From: Arcuatula senhousia
Taxonomy: Eukaryota > Mollusca > Bivalvia > Mytilida > Mytilidae
NCBI GenBank assembly: GCA_963971305.1
Contig: OZ020307.1
Span: 55,425,702 to 55,489,701, forward strand
Direction: 5' to 3'
DNA length: 64,000 bases
A model generated the notes under the pieces. That model did no database searches and had not been told where the DNA came from. It saw only the letters and a program-made list of their open reading frames with translations. Position 1 is the first letter of the stretch. Every line of letters begins with the position of its first letter. The position numbers and the translations under genes are program-made. Positions 22,995-33,279 of the stretch are shown here, one piece after another.

Positions 22995-24475
22995 TTGTTC
23001 ATATCTTAGTACATTAAGCTTTGCAGATGATCTTGTGATTTTATCAGAAACAGCCTCAGGATTACAGCAAGCACTTAATAAGTTGGAACTGTATTGCCAT
23101 AAATGGCAATTAACAGTCAATACAAGTAAAACTAAAATTATTGTTTTCCAAAAGAACTCAAAGGCAAGTTTGGTCTCTAATAATTTTTGTTATAAAAATA
23201 ATATATTAAATGAAGTGAAGGAATTTAACTTCTTAGGCATTATTATTTGTCATACAGGAAAATTTAAGTCATCCCAGGAACTTTCTAAAAAGGGATTAAA
23301 AGCACTATTCTTTATTAAAAAGTATATGTCAAACTTCAAACATACACCAGTAGAACTGTCATGTAAATTATTTGACAATTTAATCAGACCAATAATTTTA
23401 TATAACAGTGAGATCTGGTATATGGATGATTATTTCTCAATGTATAAAGCACGTCAAAGATCTAGTGTAAGTGGAAAAAATGTTGATATACTATCATTTT
23501 CTGATAAGCCTGCTTTTGAAAAAGTACACAATAAATTTTGTAAAAGTGTTTTGGGTGTAAGAAAAACAGCATGTAATATTGCTGCAAAATCTGAACTTGG
23601 TAGATTACCACTAGATTCTTTTATTAAAACACAAGTTATTTGCTACTTTTCTAGACTAAACTGTACAGATATAAACCCTCTTGTTAAAGAAGCACTTTAT
23701 TTAAATAAAAATCTCCACACAGATGGTGTGTATATTTGGTATAGCTTTGCTAGATCTGTTATGACGGAATTTGAAATAGATTGTGAAAATTTTGAGAATG
23801 ACAATAAAAGTTTTAAGGAAATTAATAAGTTACACATAAAAAGAGAAAACAAAAAAACTATTAAAGAGAAATATGATGAACTTATAATAAACAAAATATC
23901 TAGCTTTGATGCTTCCTCGAAATTATACCTTTACAGCAAGTTAAAGTCTGATGTTAATGTTTCAGATTACTTAAACCTTCCAAACTTTAATAGTAGAAAA
24001 ATACTTACCAAACTACGTATTAGTGACCATAATCTAGAGATCGAACTTGGTAGATACAAGAATATACCAAGAGAACAAAGATTTTGTAAATCATGCAAAA
24101 TAATTGATGATGAAGCTCATTTCTTCTTTCATTGTCAACTTAATAATAATATAAGAAAAACATTTATTGACTCAATACAAAAACAATATGCTAATTCTAA
24201 CCAGCTTGAAACCATTGATAAATTGATTTTTGTACTTAACCCAAATATGGAAGTTTTGCCCACGGTTGTTGATTTTATAAAGCAATCATTTGAGTTGCGA
24301 CAATGAGATCCACATTGGTCAAAGTCATACATATTTGTAAATACTATATAATGTCTTTGTATGTAGAGTTACAGGTTTATTGTTTATTATATGTTTTTAC
24401 ACGTATATTTGTATTTGCTTAACCTCTTTGAGGTTTTTATCATGCAATAAAGTCATATAAAAGAACGGAATTTGA
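22995..24475 (+). mobile_element. 5'-truncated LINE: RT palm to C-terminal zinc knuckle
   Basis: An open frame begins inside the RT domain with TLSFADDLVILSETASGL (FADD catalytic motif at about 23020-23031) and runs 423 codons from 23035 to 24306. It continues with LNKLELYCHKWQLTVNTSKT, a connection region, and CKSCKIIDDEAHFFFHC near the end (zinc-knuckle-like). The open frame stops at 24306; a short 3' tail with AATAAA (about 24447) follows. Endonuclease and the first half of RT are missing, the usual outcome of incomplete reverse transcription. The long intact frame suggests recent insertion. It could belong to an I/Nimb-like or related clade; clade not certain. Confidence 0.85.
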
Positions 24476-25330
24476 GCAATCAAAGACTTTTTAACCCCAA
24501 AACAAACTTCCTTGGATTATGGCCATTACTAACTATTTATTAATAGTTATTAATGCAGTATATATATTTTTGTTATTGAAATACCCGGTTGTTAAATTCT
24601 AAATTGTTTTAAACACCAGTTTTCTTTCCTTGTACTACACATGGTCGATAACCTCGGTGCTGGATTTTGCTCCCCTGTGTCCGAACCTTTTGGCTTTGAG
24701 TACCGTTTGGTTTTTGACCTTCTAATGTTTTGATTAAAATGCTGCTGATAAGAGGTTACTCCTTGAAATATCGATATACAGCATGACTGACTGATGGGTT
24801 TTCTATAGTCGTTACTATAGGCTAAAGAGCCTCTGCAACGACTATTAATAGTTAAAAACTGTTAAAGACTAGCTATGTGCCATGGGTCGTCCAGCCCATG
24901 ACACACCACCGCCAGTGTTAGCTGCTCCATAGTATCCTTTGTTGTCGATGGATGCTGGGCACGTCTTCCACCACGGGGAGGTACTGGTCGGAATTTTGGA
25001 AGACTACAGCATAACCAAAATTAACCGTTTTTATACCCGTTTAGGTATTGTATTTTTCAACATTTAGCTTTAACGAAAACTAATAAATTGAAGGGAAAAA
25101 AAACACAAACGAATTTATTACATATCTAAGGAAAAAGACAGTGACGAAAAGTGTTGTTTTCAATTTTGAAAGTCAATGCATAAAGAACGTCTGGTTTTTG
25201 ATGAAATATAAGATAAAATAAACATAAACAAGTCCTTGCACTGAGCCAATGATTATTCAAAGTTAAATCAGACATGTAGCTTTTAATGAAATCATAACCC
25301 TATCGTAAACAAACAAGTATACTGTGTATC
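24476..25330. other. Unassigned repeat-rich non-coding stretch
   Basis: No gene recognised. A less AT-rich block at 24880-25020 (GGGTCGTCCAGCCCATGAC) is unlike its surroundings and may be an old repeat. Confidence 0.4.
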
Positions 25331-25512
25331 TGTACAAAAAGCGGTGCAATAAGCGAATAAATTTTTCAATTGAGCGAAAAAAAAGGTTCTATTTGAGCGA
25401 TTTTTTGTACAGGTAAATTACAGGTAAATTTTGCTTTTACGGGAAATTCTGGAGATCATTTTCTTTAGTACTTTTAAGGAAACATTTATGGAAAGAACAG
25501 TAGAAGAAAATG

Positions 25513-26000
25513 AGATGTGGAATATTTATACGCGACACAACCGACAATAAAATATAGCTTCTACAACACGATCGAGTTGAATATGAAATTTCTAACTTCA
25601 AAGGGAAATAAATTTGATTATTTTAATAGCGAGATTTGCCGAGCGATTAGAATATCAAAATTATTTCCAAAGAGGTTACAAATTCCATAATCATCGAGAA
25701 AAAAGTTGTAGAAGGTTTTTCTCTTATGTCTACAAGTAAAAAATTGCAAAAGCTTGCTCATCAATTGCACGTGCAATTTAGATGAGAGCAAAATTTTCTC
25801 TACAAGTGAGAAATATTTTTCCACAACTGCAGTTGAAAGGTTGATAAATCGGATAAAAATTAGAGAAAATCCACAATGGAAAACAGCCACTCCCAGAAGC
25901 CTTCAATGTGACCAGCGGTCGATCGCTGCTCGCTGTTTTTCAATTGGCCCCTGGATTGAAAATAAAATACATATGATTCAAGCCAAATTCTAAAGTGCAA
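25513..26000 (+). repeat. SINE-like dispersed repeat, most complete copy, interrupted
   Basis: AGATGTGGAATA and CGACACAACCGACAATAAA start the copy. After about 300 unrelated bp it resumes with CCACAATGGAAAACAGCCAC, then GCCTTCAATGTGACCAGCGG and ends GATTCAAGCCAAATTCTA. The 3' half aligns by eye with 49307-49393. An inverted partial copy is at about 26365-26405. Confidence 0.6.
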
Positions 26001-26439
26001 TGAAAGACCCTCTTCTTGATAAAAAACAATTAACATAAATTCGACTAAATACAAACATATATAAGCTTTGATAAAGATTTCTGGCTAAGAACAGGCACAT
26101 TAAAATGTGGCGGGGTTAAACTAGTTTTTTGGCGCCAACCTTCCCCCTTTGGATAATCAATAACAAAGCACAAACTCAGTAACACACAGTAAGAAGTTCA
26201 ATTCAACAAGAGAGTATCTGAGACAAAATGACAACAAGTTATTAACGGGACGTAGAGATACTCTCTTGAGAACACTCGAAGTTACTGACAGCTAGCTAAT
26301 TATAAGAAGCATATACACCGAATGTTGAAAAAAAATTAAGTATGTCGATTTTTAATTTATGTTAATGGTCACATTGAAGGCTGCTGGGAGTGGCTGTTTA
26401 TCATTGTGGATATTTTAAATTTACGTTTATAAAATCTTT

Positions 26440-27060
26440 GGAAATAGTAGACAGTGCAAAGTATTTAGGAGTTACCATCTCAAGCAATCTCTCCTAGCTG
26501 GAACAAACGCATCGAGAATGTTGCAGCCAAGGGAAATCGAACTCTAGGATTCGTTCGGCGCAATCTTAAAGGATGTTCAAAACCAGTAAAAGCAGCAAGC
26601 TATACTACAATAGTAAGACCAGTTGTAGAATATGCTTCAACAATATGGGATCCTACCACCCCTACCACCCAAGCACATATCAACCTTAGAGACAATCCAA
26701 AGACGAGATGCAAGATTTGTAATGAATGATTACACATCTCGAACACCAGGATGTGTAACCAATATGATCCAACAACTAGAATGGGGTTCATTACAAACTA
26801 GGAGAAAGAACAACCGGCTGGTAATGATGTACCGCATTCAGAATGATCTGATAGATATCGACAGGAGCAATTACCTGAAAGGTGGCGACAGTAGAACCCG
26901 AGGAGGGCACAAATTCTACCAACAGAGGACCACCAACGATATCTACAGAAATTCATTTTTTCCCAGAACCATCATTGACTGGAATGCACTGCCAGCTGAT
27001 GTCGCCCAAGCGGAAACCATTGATGTTTTCCCGCTCTCGACTCCAGCAAACCACCAAATA
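26440..27060 (+). pseudogene. 5'-truncated LINE C-terminal fragment (Jockey/CR1-like)
   Basis: Starts around VDSAKYLGVTISSNLS, has a frameshift near 26495, then NRTLGFVRRNLKGCSKPVK, IVRPVVEYASTIWDP, IQRRDARFVMNDY and NSFFPRTIIDWNALP. This order is diagnostic for the region after the RT domain in CR1/Jockey ORF2. The open stretch from 26632 runs to 27216 but loses family similarity after about 27056. Confidence 0.78.
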
Positions 27061-27486
27061 ACTATCAAACTTGACGTTGTACATGGTTTTAACCAGAACC
27101 CCGATTTTATTTTAACTGTACAAAGCCTTAAAGGGACGATATTTATACCGCGACTAAGCATGCGTAGTCCCGCAGAGCGTAGACATTCTCACAGATATGT
27201 AAAAAGCAGAATGTAGGTTGGGTCGCGTACACTTATTCCACGTCTCGTTTTCCTCTACACTTGACCGTTCTAATGCTCAAAAATGAAATCATAAATATGC
27301 AAACCATATGTTTATTAAAATAATGTTTCAACGAAAATCCAAATCGCTCAAATGAAAGCAGGGGTAATTTTCAAATTCGCTCAATTGAAATGCCCTCATT
27401 ATTGAAGGTAATTACCTTAATTCATTTTATTAAGAAATCCAATCAAGAAAAGGTATGTCAAAAAATTTCGGTGCACTTCATTTGAG

Positions 27487-28183
27487 CGAATTGGCATTTC
27501 AATTGAGCGAAAAAAAAGTTTCATTTGAGCGAAAAAAAAAATTTCATTTGAGCGAATTTTTTTACAGGTAAATTACAGGTAAATTTAGTTTTTACAGGTA
27601 ATTATTACGATTATTTTCTTTTGTACCATAGAGTTATTCATATATAGATAGAACAAATATGCAAACAATATGTTAATTAAAATAATATTTCACATGCTAA
27701 AAGAATAAAACATTGTCAGATAAAGGAATAATCATCAAATAAAAGACACCTTTTTTCCTTTATTGGTTTCTGTCAGCTTCAAACCATATTCAATCTTTTT
27801 CATGTCTTTGAATACGGGTACATGTATATAAGAACGACAAGTAGTGGAATCTTTCCAAGTATAATTATAGATAGATAGAAAGAATAAAAAGAAATCAAGG
27901 TATGGAACCTGTAAATCGATTGCTTTGTTTCGCAACCACTACAGCTGATTTTGATATGTTTTATGTAAAGTTATATTTTCAGTTCTGATTTTTAAAAATA
28001 TATCTGTATTCTGTCTATGGCTACAAAATCGAATTTTTATTCATAGTCTGTCTTATTTTTTGTATAAATTTTTTAGCCATTTACCTTTATTTACCTGAAA
28101 AAAAAATTCGCTCAATTGAAATAGAAAAAAATCGCTCAAATGAAAGGTGGGGTCATTTTCAAATTCGCTCAATTGAAATGCGC
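27487..28183. mobile_element. Element with TTGAGCGAA inverted ends, copy B (0.7 kb)
   Basis: Left end has GCATTTCAATTGAGCGAA and two TTTCATTTGAGCGAA words, then ACAGGTAAATTACAGG. The right end is the inverse: TTACCTG...TTCGCTCAATTGAAAT and GCTCAAATGAAAG, ending TTCGCTCAATTGAAATGC. Interior is AT-rich with no credible ORF. It sits about 80 bp from copy A. Confidence 0.65.
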
Positions 28184-28581
28184 CCAAAAATTTTAAAGGC
28201 ACTTTATGACTCCTGGTCGGATTTTTAGCACAGTATTTCCCTAAAAAGGCTGTATAATTATGTATTTTCTTGTTTGCAGCTAAAACAACGGTATAGACAT
28301 GCAAGTCCGTTGTAAATGAAGCACTGTCTGTCGCACGGCAATTTTCAATGTTGAGCCATATTGGATAAGGTATGCCACTATCATTCAATACAATTGTATT
28401 TTTTCTATCAGAAATGACTTTTCAATTCATATTTTCGTTATATACTTTAGAAAAATAATCAAATATCAATAATATGAAATAAAAACTTACTAAACAATCC
28501 TATTATTGAAGAACAATTTATGTTGAGTGTTGCAATTTGGGTACCTGTTGCATATATTTACCATAGGATACCATAGGATCA

Positions 28582-31500
28582 TTAATGGACGCTGGCTGCT
28601 TCTGCTGCCACTATATCCATATCTTCGTTATTCTCTACTTGAATATTTGACTTCACGTGACTTCTGGTGTGGATGTTGTCAATGTCCATTGTGAAGTCAA
28701 ATTTGCATTCTTGTGTTTCCCAATACTTGTCTAGGGCTTTTTCAAAGTCAAGGACTTTTTTACAGTTTACAACTTTTTCAGGAAGGCTATTCCAAGTGTC
28801 CACTACTCTCTGGGTAAAGCTGAACTTTCTTGTGTTCAGTTTGGATCTCTCCTTTAATATCTTCTTATTGTGGCCTCTTGTAGTGGTTTCTGGCATAGAT
28901 GGAAAGAACCCTTCTGTGACCTCCATATCATATATACCAGACATGATCTTGAATGTCTCTATCATGTCCCCCCTGATCCTTCTATATTTTAATGTTGGCA
29001 TTTTAAGCTTTTGAAGCCTTTCTTTGTATGGGAGGTCTTTTAGCGAAGGTATTTGTTTTGTTGCCCTTCTTTGTACATTTTCGACTTTTTCTATGTCGGC
29101 AACTTTAAAGGGTGACCAGACCGATTCAGCATATTCAAGGTGTGGTCTCACTAGTGCTTGAAATAGGTATCTGAAGCTGCACTGATCAAGATGGGTGTAT
29201 GTTCTTCTTATAAGGCCCATTATGCTGTTGGCTTTATTTACCTGATTTTGTATATGTGTTGTAAAGGACAGATGTTCATCTACTGTTACGCCAATATCCT
29301 TCTCCCCCTCTGATTTTTCCAGGTAAACTTTATCTCTTTTGTCACTGTATAAATGATAGCTTTTTTTCCTGCAATTTGGTTTATTCTTACTTGATATGGT
29401 GACTAGCTTGCATTTATTTGGGTGAAATTTTAAGAGCCATTTATCCGACCAATCTTGTAGTCTGTCAAGGTCTGTCTGGAGTTTGATTTCGTCATCTTCG
29501 TTTCTGATTTCTTTGTAAATTTTTGTGTCATCAGCAAAGAGGTATGTTGTGGAATCTACACATTCTGGCATGTCGTTAATGTAAATCACAAAGAGAATTG
29601 GACCCAGAACGCTGCCTTGGGGGATGCCACTTGTTACTCTATGCCTTTTTGACTCTACTCCGTTGACCGACACCCTTTGGGTCCTCCCTTCTAGGAAGTC
29701 CTCTACCCATCTGATCAGGGAGCTGTTAAGTTTATATCTCTTCATTTTTGAAATGAGTCTTCTATGTGGGACCTTATCAAAAGCCTTCATGAAGTCCATG
29801 TATATGGCGTCAATTGTGCCACCCTCGTCCAGCATCTTTGTCCATTCATCAATAACTTTTAGAAGTTGCAGAGTTGTCGATCTACCAGATATGAACCCGA
29901 ATTGTTTCTTGCTGAACAAGTTGTTGCTCTTCATATGGTCTACTATTTGTTCTCTGACTAATTTTTCCATGAGTTTGCATACCACGCTAGTTAGGCTTAC
30001 TGGTCGATAGTTTCCAGGGTCAGATTTTTCCCCCTTTTTGAAGAGTGCTGATATTTTCCCTTGCTTCCACTCATCAGGGATCTTGCCTTCAGCTAGTGAT
30101 TGATTGAAGATGATAGTTAAGGGAAGAGCAATTACTTCTCTTAGTTCTTTCAGAGCTTTGGGATGGATTTCATCTGGTCCAGGTGATTTCGTGGGGTTTA
30201 TATCTTTTAATAGTTTCTGTACCTCCTCTATTTTAATTTCTTTGAGTAAGCTGTCTTTCTTTATTTCAGGATTTATATAATCTGCTTTAGGTAGTTCACC
30301 TTCTGGTTCTTCCGTAAACACGCTACTAAAGAAGTTTGCCAGTAGCTCTGCTTTATCTTTGTCGGACTTCATGATTATAGGCCTTCCACTATTATCACAT
30401 GTCTTTAGCTCAGCTATACCAGTTTTTGCCTTTCTTTTGGAGTTTGCATACTGCCAAAACTTTTTGGGGTTTGACTTGACATTCTTAGCTATATCCTTTT
30501 CCATCTTTAATTTTGCTTTCCTGATAAGCCCTTTGACTTGATTTCTGAGTTTTGTAAATTCTTTGTATTTTTCTGGGTCATTTGTTTCCCTGTATCTCTG
30601 CCAACATCTATGTTTTTTCTTAATTTTACTTATCGTCTTCTCGTCGAGGGGAAGATAGTTATGTTTCCTGGCCTTGGCGTTTGCTTTACTGTTGCTATGG
30701 GGTATACATTGCTTCTTGGCTTCTTCAAATTTTTCTCTGAATATCAGGAATTGTTCTTCTGATGTCTTATCTTTGAGAATTTCTGCCCAGTTTAGGTTTA
30801 GTAGTTGGCTCATTTGTTGGTAGTCCCCCTTAAAGAAGTTCCATCTTTCCCTTTTTGTGTTCTGTGTTTCATAGCAACATTTAAAGTCAAATTCTAGTCC
30901 ACAATGGTCACTACTTCCAAGAGGGTCAACATACTTTAAGTTTCTTATCATGTCTTCCTCATTTGTGAAGATCAGATCTAAAATACTGGGTTCAGAGTTC
31001 TCCCTGTACCTTGTGTTCTCACTGACATGTTGATACAAGTAACTGTCCCTTATACACTCTATAAATTTTTCTCCATCTTTATCGCCATTACTTGTCCAAT
31101 TCTGCCAGTTTATTCTTGGATAATTGAAATCCCCCATAATCAGTAGGTGTGTGAATTGTTTGTCACCTGAGGCTATGTTCAACAACTTGTAAAGCTCCTC
31201 TAGATTTTGCTCCCTGCTATTAGGACTTTTGTAGATGCATCCCAAAAGCAATACGTCATTGCTCTTGAGATTTATCTTAACCCATATTGATTCCTTAAAG
31301 CTTGTGTCAAACTTTACCTCCACAGCTTTTAGTTCTTGTTTTATATAGACAGCAATGCCCCTACTTCCTTGCTTTGAGTGCTCACTCATGAATAGATCAT
31401 AACCTTCCATGTTAATTTCTGGTGTTGTTAATACATATCTACAGTTTTTGGGGAAAACCTCTGTGATTCCAATTATATCAATATTTGTCTCTGAGTCCTG

Positions 31501-31719
31501 CACTATAGTTTTCAGTTCGTTAAATTTATTAGGTAAGCTATCGGCATTTGTGTAAAAACAGTGTAAATCTTTAAAAACTTGATGCTTATTCACAATTTTA
31601 AAAACATTTTTACAGTTATCTACAGTTTTATTTGGCTTGTTTATTGTTTTTTCTTGACCTTTACTATTCTTCTTTGCCAAGGAGGGCCTTTTACTACGAA
31701 GATGTAGTTTTCCGATTCA
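28582..31719 (-). CDS. CR1 ORF2: apurinic-like endonuclease plus reverse transcriptase
   Basis: The frame is open from just after a TGA (31719-31717) to TAA at 28584-28582. Counting from the TTG at 31680, about 1032 residues follow. The endonuclease spans roughly residues 40-260, with NADSLPNKFNEL, GITEVFPKN, MGDFNYPRINW (about 182) and GSSDHC (about 255-260). RT covers about 500-760: YMDFMKAFDKVPHR (~627), SGIPQGSVLGP (~684) and YLFADDTK (catalytic DD at ~717). The C-terminal part has PHLEYAESVWSP and NVQRRATKQ. All catalytic signatures are present and there is no internal stop, so the protein is potentially functional. There is no ATG upstream of the endonuclease; see the overlap with ORF1. 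Confidence 0.93.
31641..31660 (-). promoter_or_regulatory. Possible -1 frameshift or coupling site between CR1 ORF1 and ORF2
   Basis: ORF1 ends AAG AAA AAA CAA TAA. ORF2 is in the -1 frame and already open across this A-run. A P-site tRNA-Lys could re-pair on AAA after a one-base backward slip. It is not a perfect X-XXY-YYZ heptamer, because G precedes the A-run in frame. Termination-reinitiation at a non-AUG codon is the alternative. Confidence 0.4.
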
Positions 31720-32534
31720 TTTTCTTCATTTTTTCCCTTGGCCTCAAGGTATTTTTGTTTGCTCATTTCTCTTTCCTTCTTGGTCATGTCGTGTGTTATG
31801 CTGAGGTTTTTCATTTTGTCCTCTGCTGATGCTAAGTTTTTCAAGTTTGACATCATGGCTCCCTTAGCTTTCTCGTCCTCGAATGTTACTTTTAGTGGTC
31901 TAGGTTTATTGCCATCAGGTTCCTTTTTCCCAAGTCTAGTGACATTCTTGACACTTGCAGTGCTAGCTTTAGTGATGTCGCAGAGCTCATGGACAAGACT
32001 TGTGTCTGCTTGTTTTCTGGCTTCAGACTCTTTTTCTTCTGATTCATCAGCATTGTATATAATAATGTTAGCCCTTCTGGCTTGGCTATCTTTATACTCT
32101 TCTAGTTCATCTAGGGCTTCTTTATTATTAATGGTGCTGCCTCCACTTGCTTCACCCAATTTGTTTGACTCATCTAGTAGGGCTTTTACCTCTTGAAGGC
32201 TGGCCTTAGTGTCTATTTTGTTTTCTAGATTTTCTAGTCTTTTCTCAAATTGCATGAAATACGACTTGCATCGATCCTCAATTTCTTTTTCAATTTTCAA
32301 ATTCTTCATTGCCTTTTCTTCACACGGTGGACAGTACCAATGTAGATCAGACCTTTTGCTCAGTAGCTTGTATTCTGGTGAACTCAGTTTTAAACATGCT
32401 CGACAAAAATGCTTGCAGCAGTATTCACATTCTAAGACCTCAGATTTTTCATCATTGAATTTTGAGTTGCAGAGCTGACATACCCAGCCATCGTTTTCGT
32501 CGGACTTCTTGGTAGAGTCTCTCCTTGTTGGCAT
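31641..32534 (-). CDS. CR1 ORF1: PHD-type zinc-finger protein with coiled coil
   Basis: 297 codons from ATG at 32534-32532 to TAA at 31643-31641. The N-terminus has a Cys/His finger: C19, C22, C36, C39, H42, C47, C68 and C71, with HWYCPPCE closing it, like the PHD fingers of CR1 ORF1 proteins. A helical Glu/Lys-rich stretch (residues 75-125) and a basic C-terminus (QRRIVKVKKK) follow. Family role: nucleic-acid-binding chaperone for the retrotransposon RNP. The last 40 nt overlap the ORF2 frame. Confidence 0.85.
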   Translation of the reverse strand: MPTRRDSTKKSDENDGWVCQLCNSKFNDEKSEVLECEYCCKHFCRACLKLSSPEYKLLSKRSDLHWYCPPCEEKAMKNLKIEKEIEDRCKSYFMQFEKRLENLENKIDTKASLQEVKALLDESNKLGEASGGSTINNKEALDELEEYKDSQARRANIIIYNADESEEKESEARKQADTSLVHELCDITKASTASVKNVTRLGKKEPDGNKPRPLKVTFEDEKAKGAMMSNLKNLASAEDKMKNLSITHDMTKKEREMSKQKYLEAKGKNEENESENYIFVVKGPPWQRRIVKVKKKQ

Positions 32535-32893
32535 ATTGTGTGTTTTTCTTTACTGTTGTTTAGACACCAGGTAATGTAGGCAATGTTTCTTGCCTTGGTC
32601 TGTTTATGGGTCTGGTATTATATAATTTGAGTTATTTGAGTTTGAGTTGCATTATTTGAGTAGCGACGTTAATTAACCTTATGATTGACAGCATTCTTGG
32701 TACTTTGATTTTGACCTATTATAGCAATTCCTCAAAAACAAACTTGTAAGAGACGTTTAAAGCATTTTGTCATATATATTACGCATAGGTGTAAATATTT
32801 GACTTAAAATATTCATTCAAAATTATTTTTTAAGTTTTCTAATTAATTTTGTGCGAAACTAAATCAGCTGGTTGTATTGTTTAGATAGTCAAC

Positions 32894-32974
32894 ATGGCCG
32901 CTACATTCTCTGTTGTCGAATTCAATATTCGATCATTTATTACTTTAACACCTGTTGTCAAATTAGATCAATGA
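32894..32974 (+). promoter_or_regulatory. Upstream ORF in the probable DLG5 5' leader
   Basis: ATG at 32894 in good context (AACATGG) opens 26 codons ending TGA at 32972-32974. That stop overlaps a second, out-of-frame ATG at 32971 (ATGA). The DLG5 start follows at 32985. The CAACATGGCCGC context also resembles a YY1 site. It matters only if transcription starts upstream of 32894, which is unknown. Confidence 0.35.
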
Positions 32975-32984
32975 AAGGCCAGGC

Positions 32985-33279
32985 ATGGAAGAAGGTCATA
33001 AAGAATTACTCAAACTTCACAGGGACACTTTCGTCGACGCGATCGATGTTGACAGGCTTTTCCCAGTGTTGCAGAATTCTGGAATTATAGATGGCAATGA
33101 CATTTCTTTGATAAAGTCCCCAGCACGTCGGAGTAGTCAGGTTGAAAAGTTGTTAGATGTTTTGAAAGAGAAGCCTTGTTATGCATTTCAAAGTTTATGT
33201 CTAGCCCTGGAGTCCACATATCCTCATTTGTTGACTGTCATGTTTCTTGGGAGTAACCACACTGTCTCAACAACTACAG
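32985..33279 (+). CDS. DLG5: DLG5 exon 1 (CARD)
   Basis: 295 coding nt, phase 0 to 1. ATG at 32985 has G at -3 and +4. It encodes MEEGHKELLKLHRDTFVDAI, GIIDGNDISLIKSPARRSSQ and CYAFQSLCLALESTYPHLL, a six-helix CARD-like domain as at the DLG5 N-terminus. Donor ACTACAG/GTATAT. An in-frame stop follows in the intron. Confidence 0.88.

Larger units (their letters stand above)
25345..27405. mobile_element. Element with TTGAGCGAA inverted ends, copy A (2.1 kb)
   Basis: Left edge carries TTTCAATTGAGCGAA and ATTTGAGCGA followed by ACAGGTAAATTACAGG. The right edge carries the reverse complements (TCGCTCAAATGAAAG, TTCGCTCAATTGAAATG). A SINE-like repeat and a LINE fragment lie inside, probably later insertions. 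Same ends as 27487-28183. Confidence 0.55.
28561..32575 (-). mobile_element. Near-full-length CR1-clade LINE with two open ORFs
   Basis: ORF1 (32534-31641) and ORF2 (to 28582) are both uninterrupted. Directly after the ORF2 stop come two 10-bp repeats, GATCCTATGG and TATCCTATGG (minus strand, 28580-28561). They closely resemble the short ATTCTRTG-type 3' terminal repeat that marks CR1 elements (family knowledge). With a PHD-type ORF1 this gives a confident CR1-group call. The element has essentially no 3' UTR beyond the repeats. The 5' boundary is not defined; 32575 is an estimate. No clear target-site duplication seen, as is usual for CR1. Confidence 0.88.

Noticed and set aside
26632..27216. 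The 194-codon ORF as a host gene
   Set aside because: Its first two thirds are the C-terminal region of a Jockey/CR1-like LINE, with a frameshifted continuation upstream.
28667..30762. Plus-strand ORFs opposite the CR1 ORF2
   Set aside because: They are hydrophobic mirror translations of the long, motif-rich ORF2 frame on the minus strand.
31632..32478. Plus-strand ORFs opposite CR1 ORF1
   Set aside because: Antisense shadows of the PHD-type ORF1; Ser/Leu-rich without recognisable domains.
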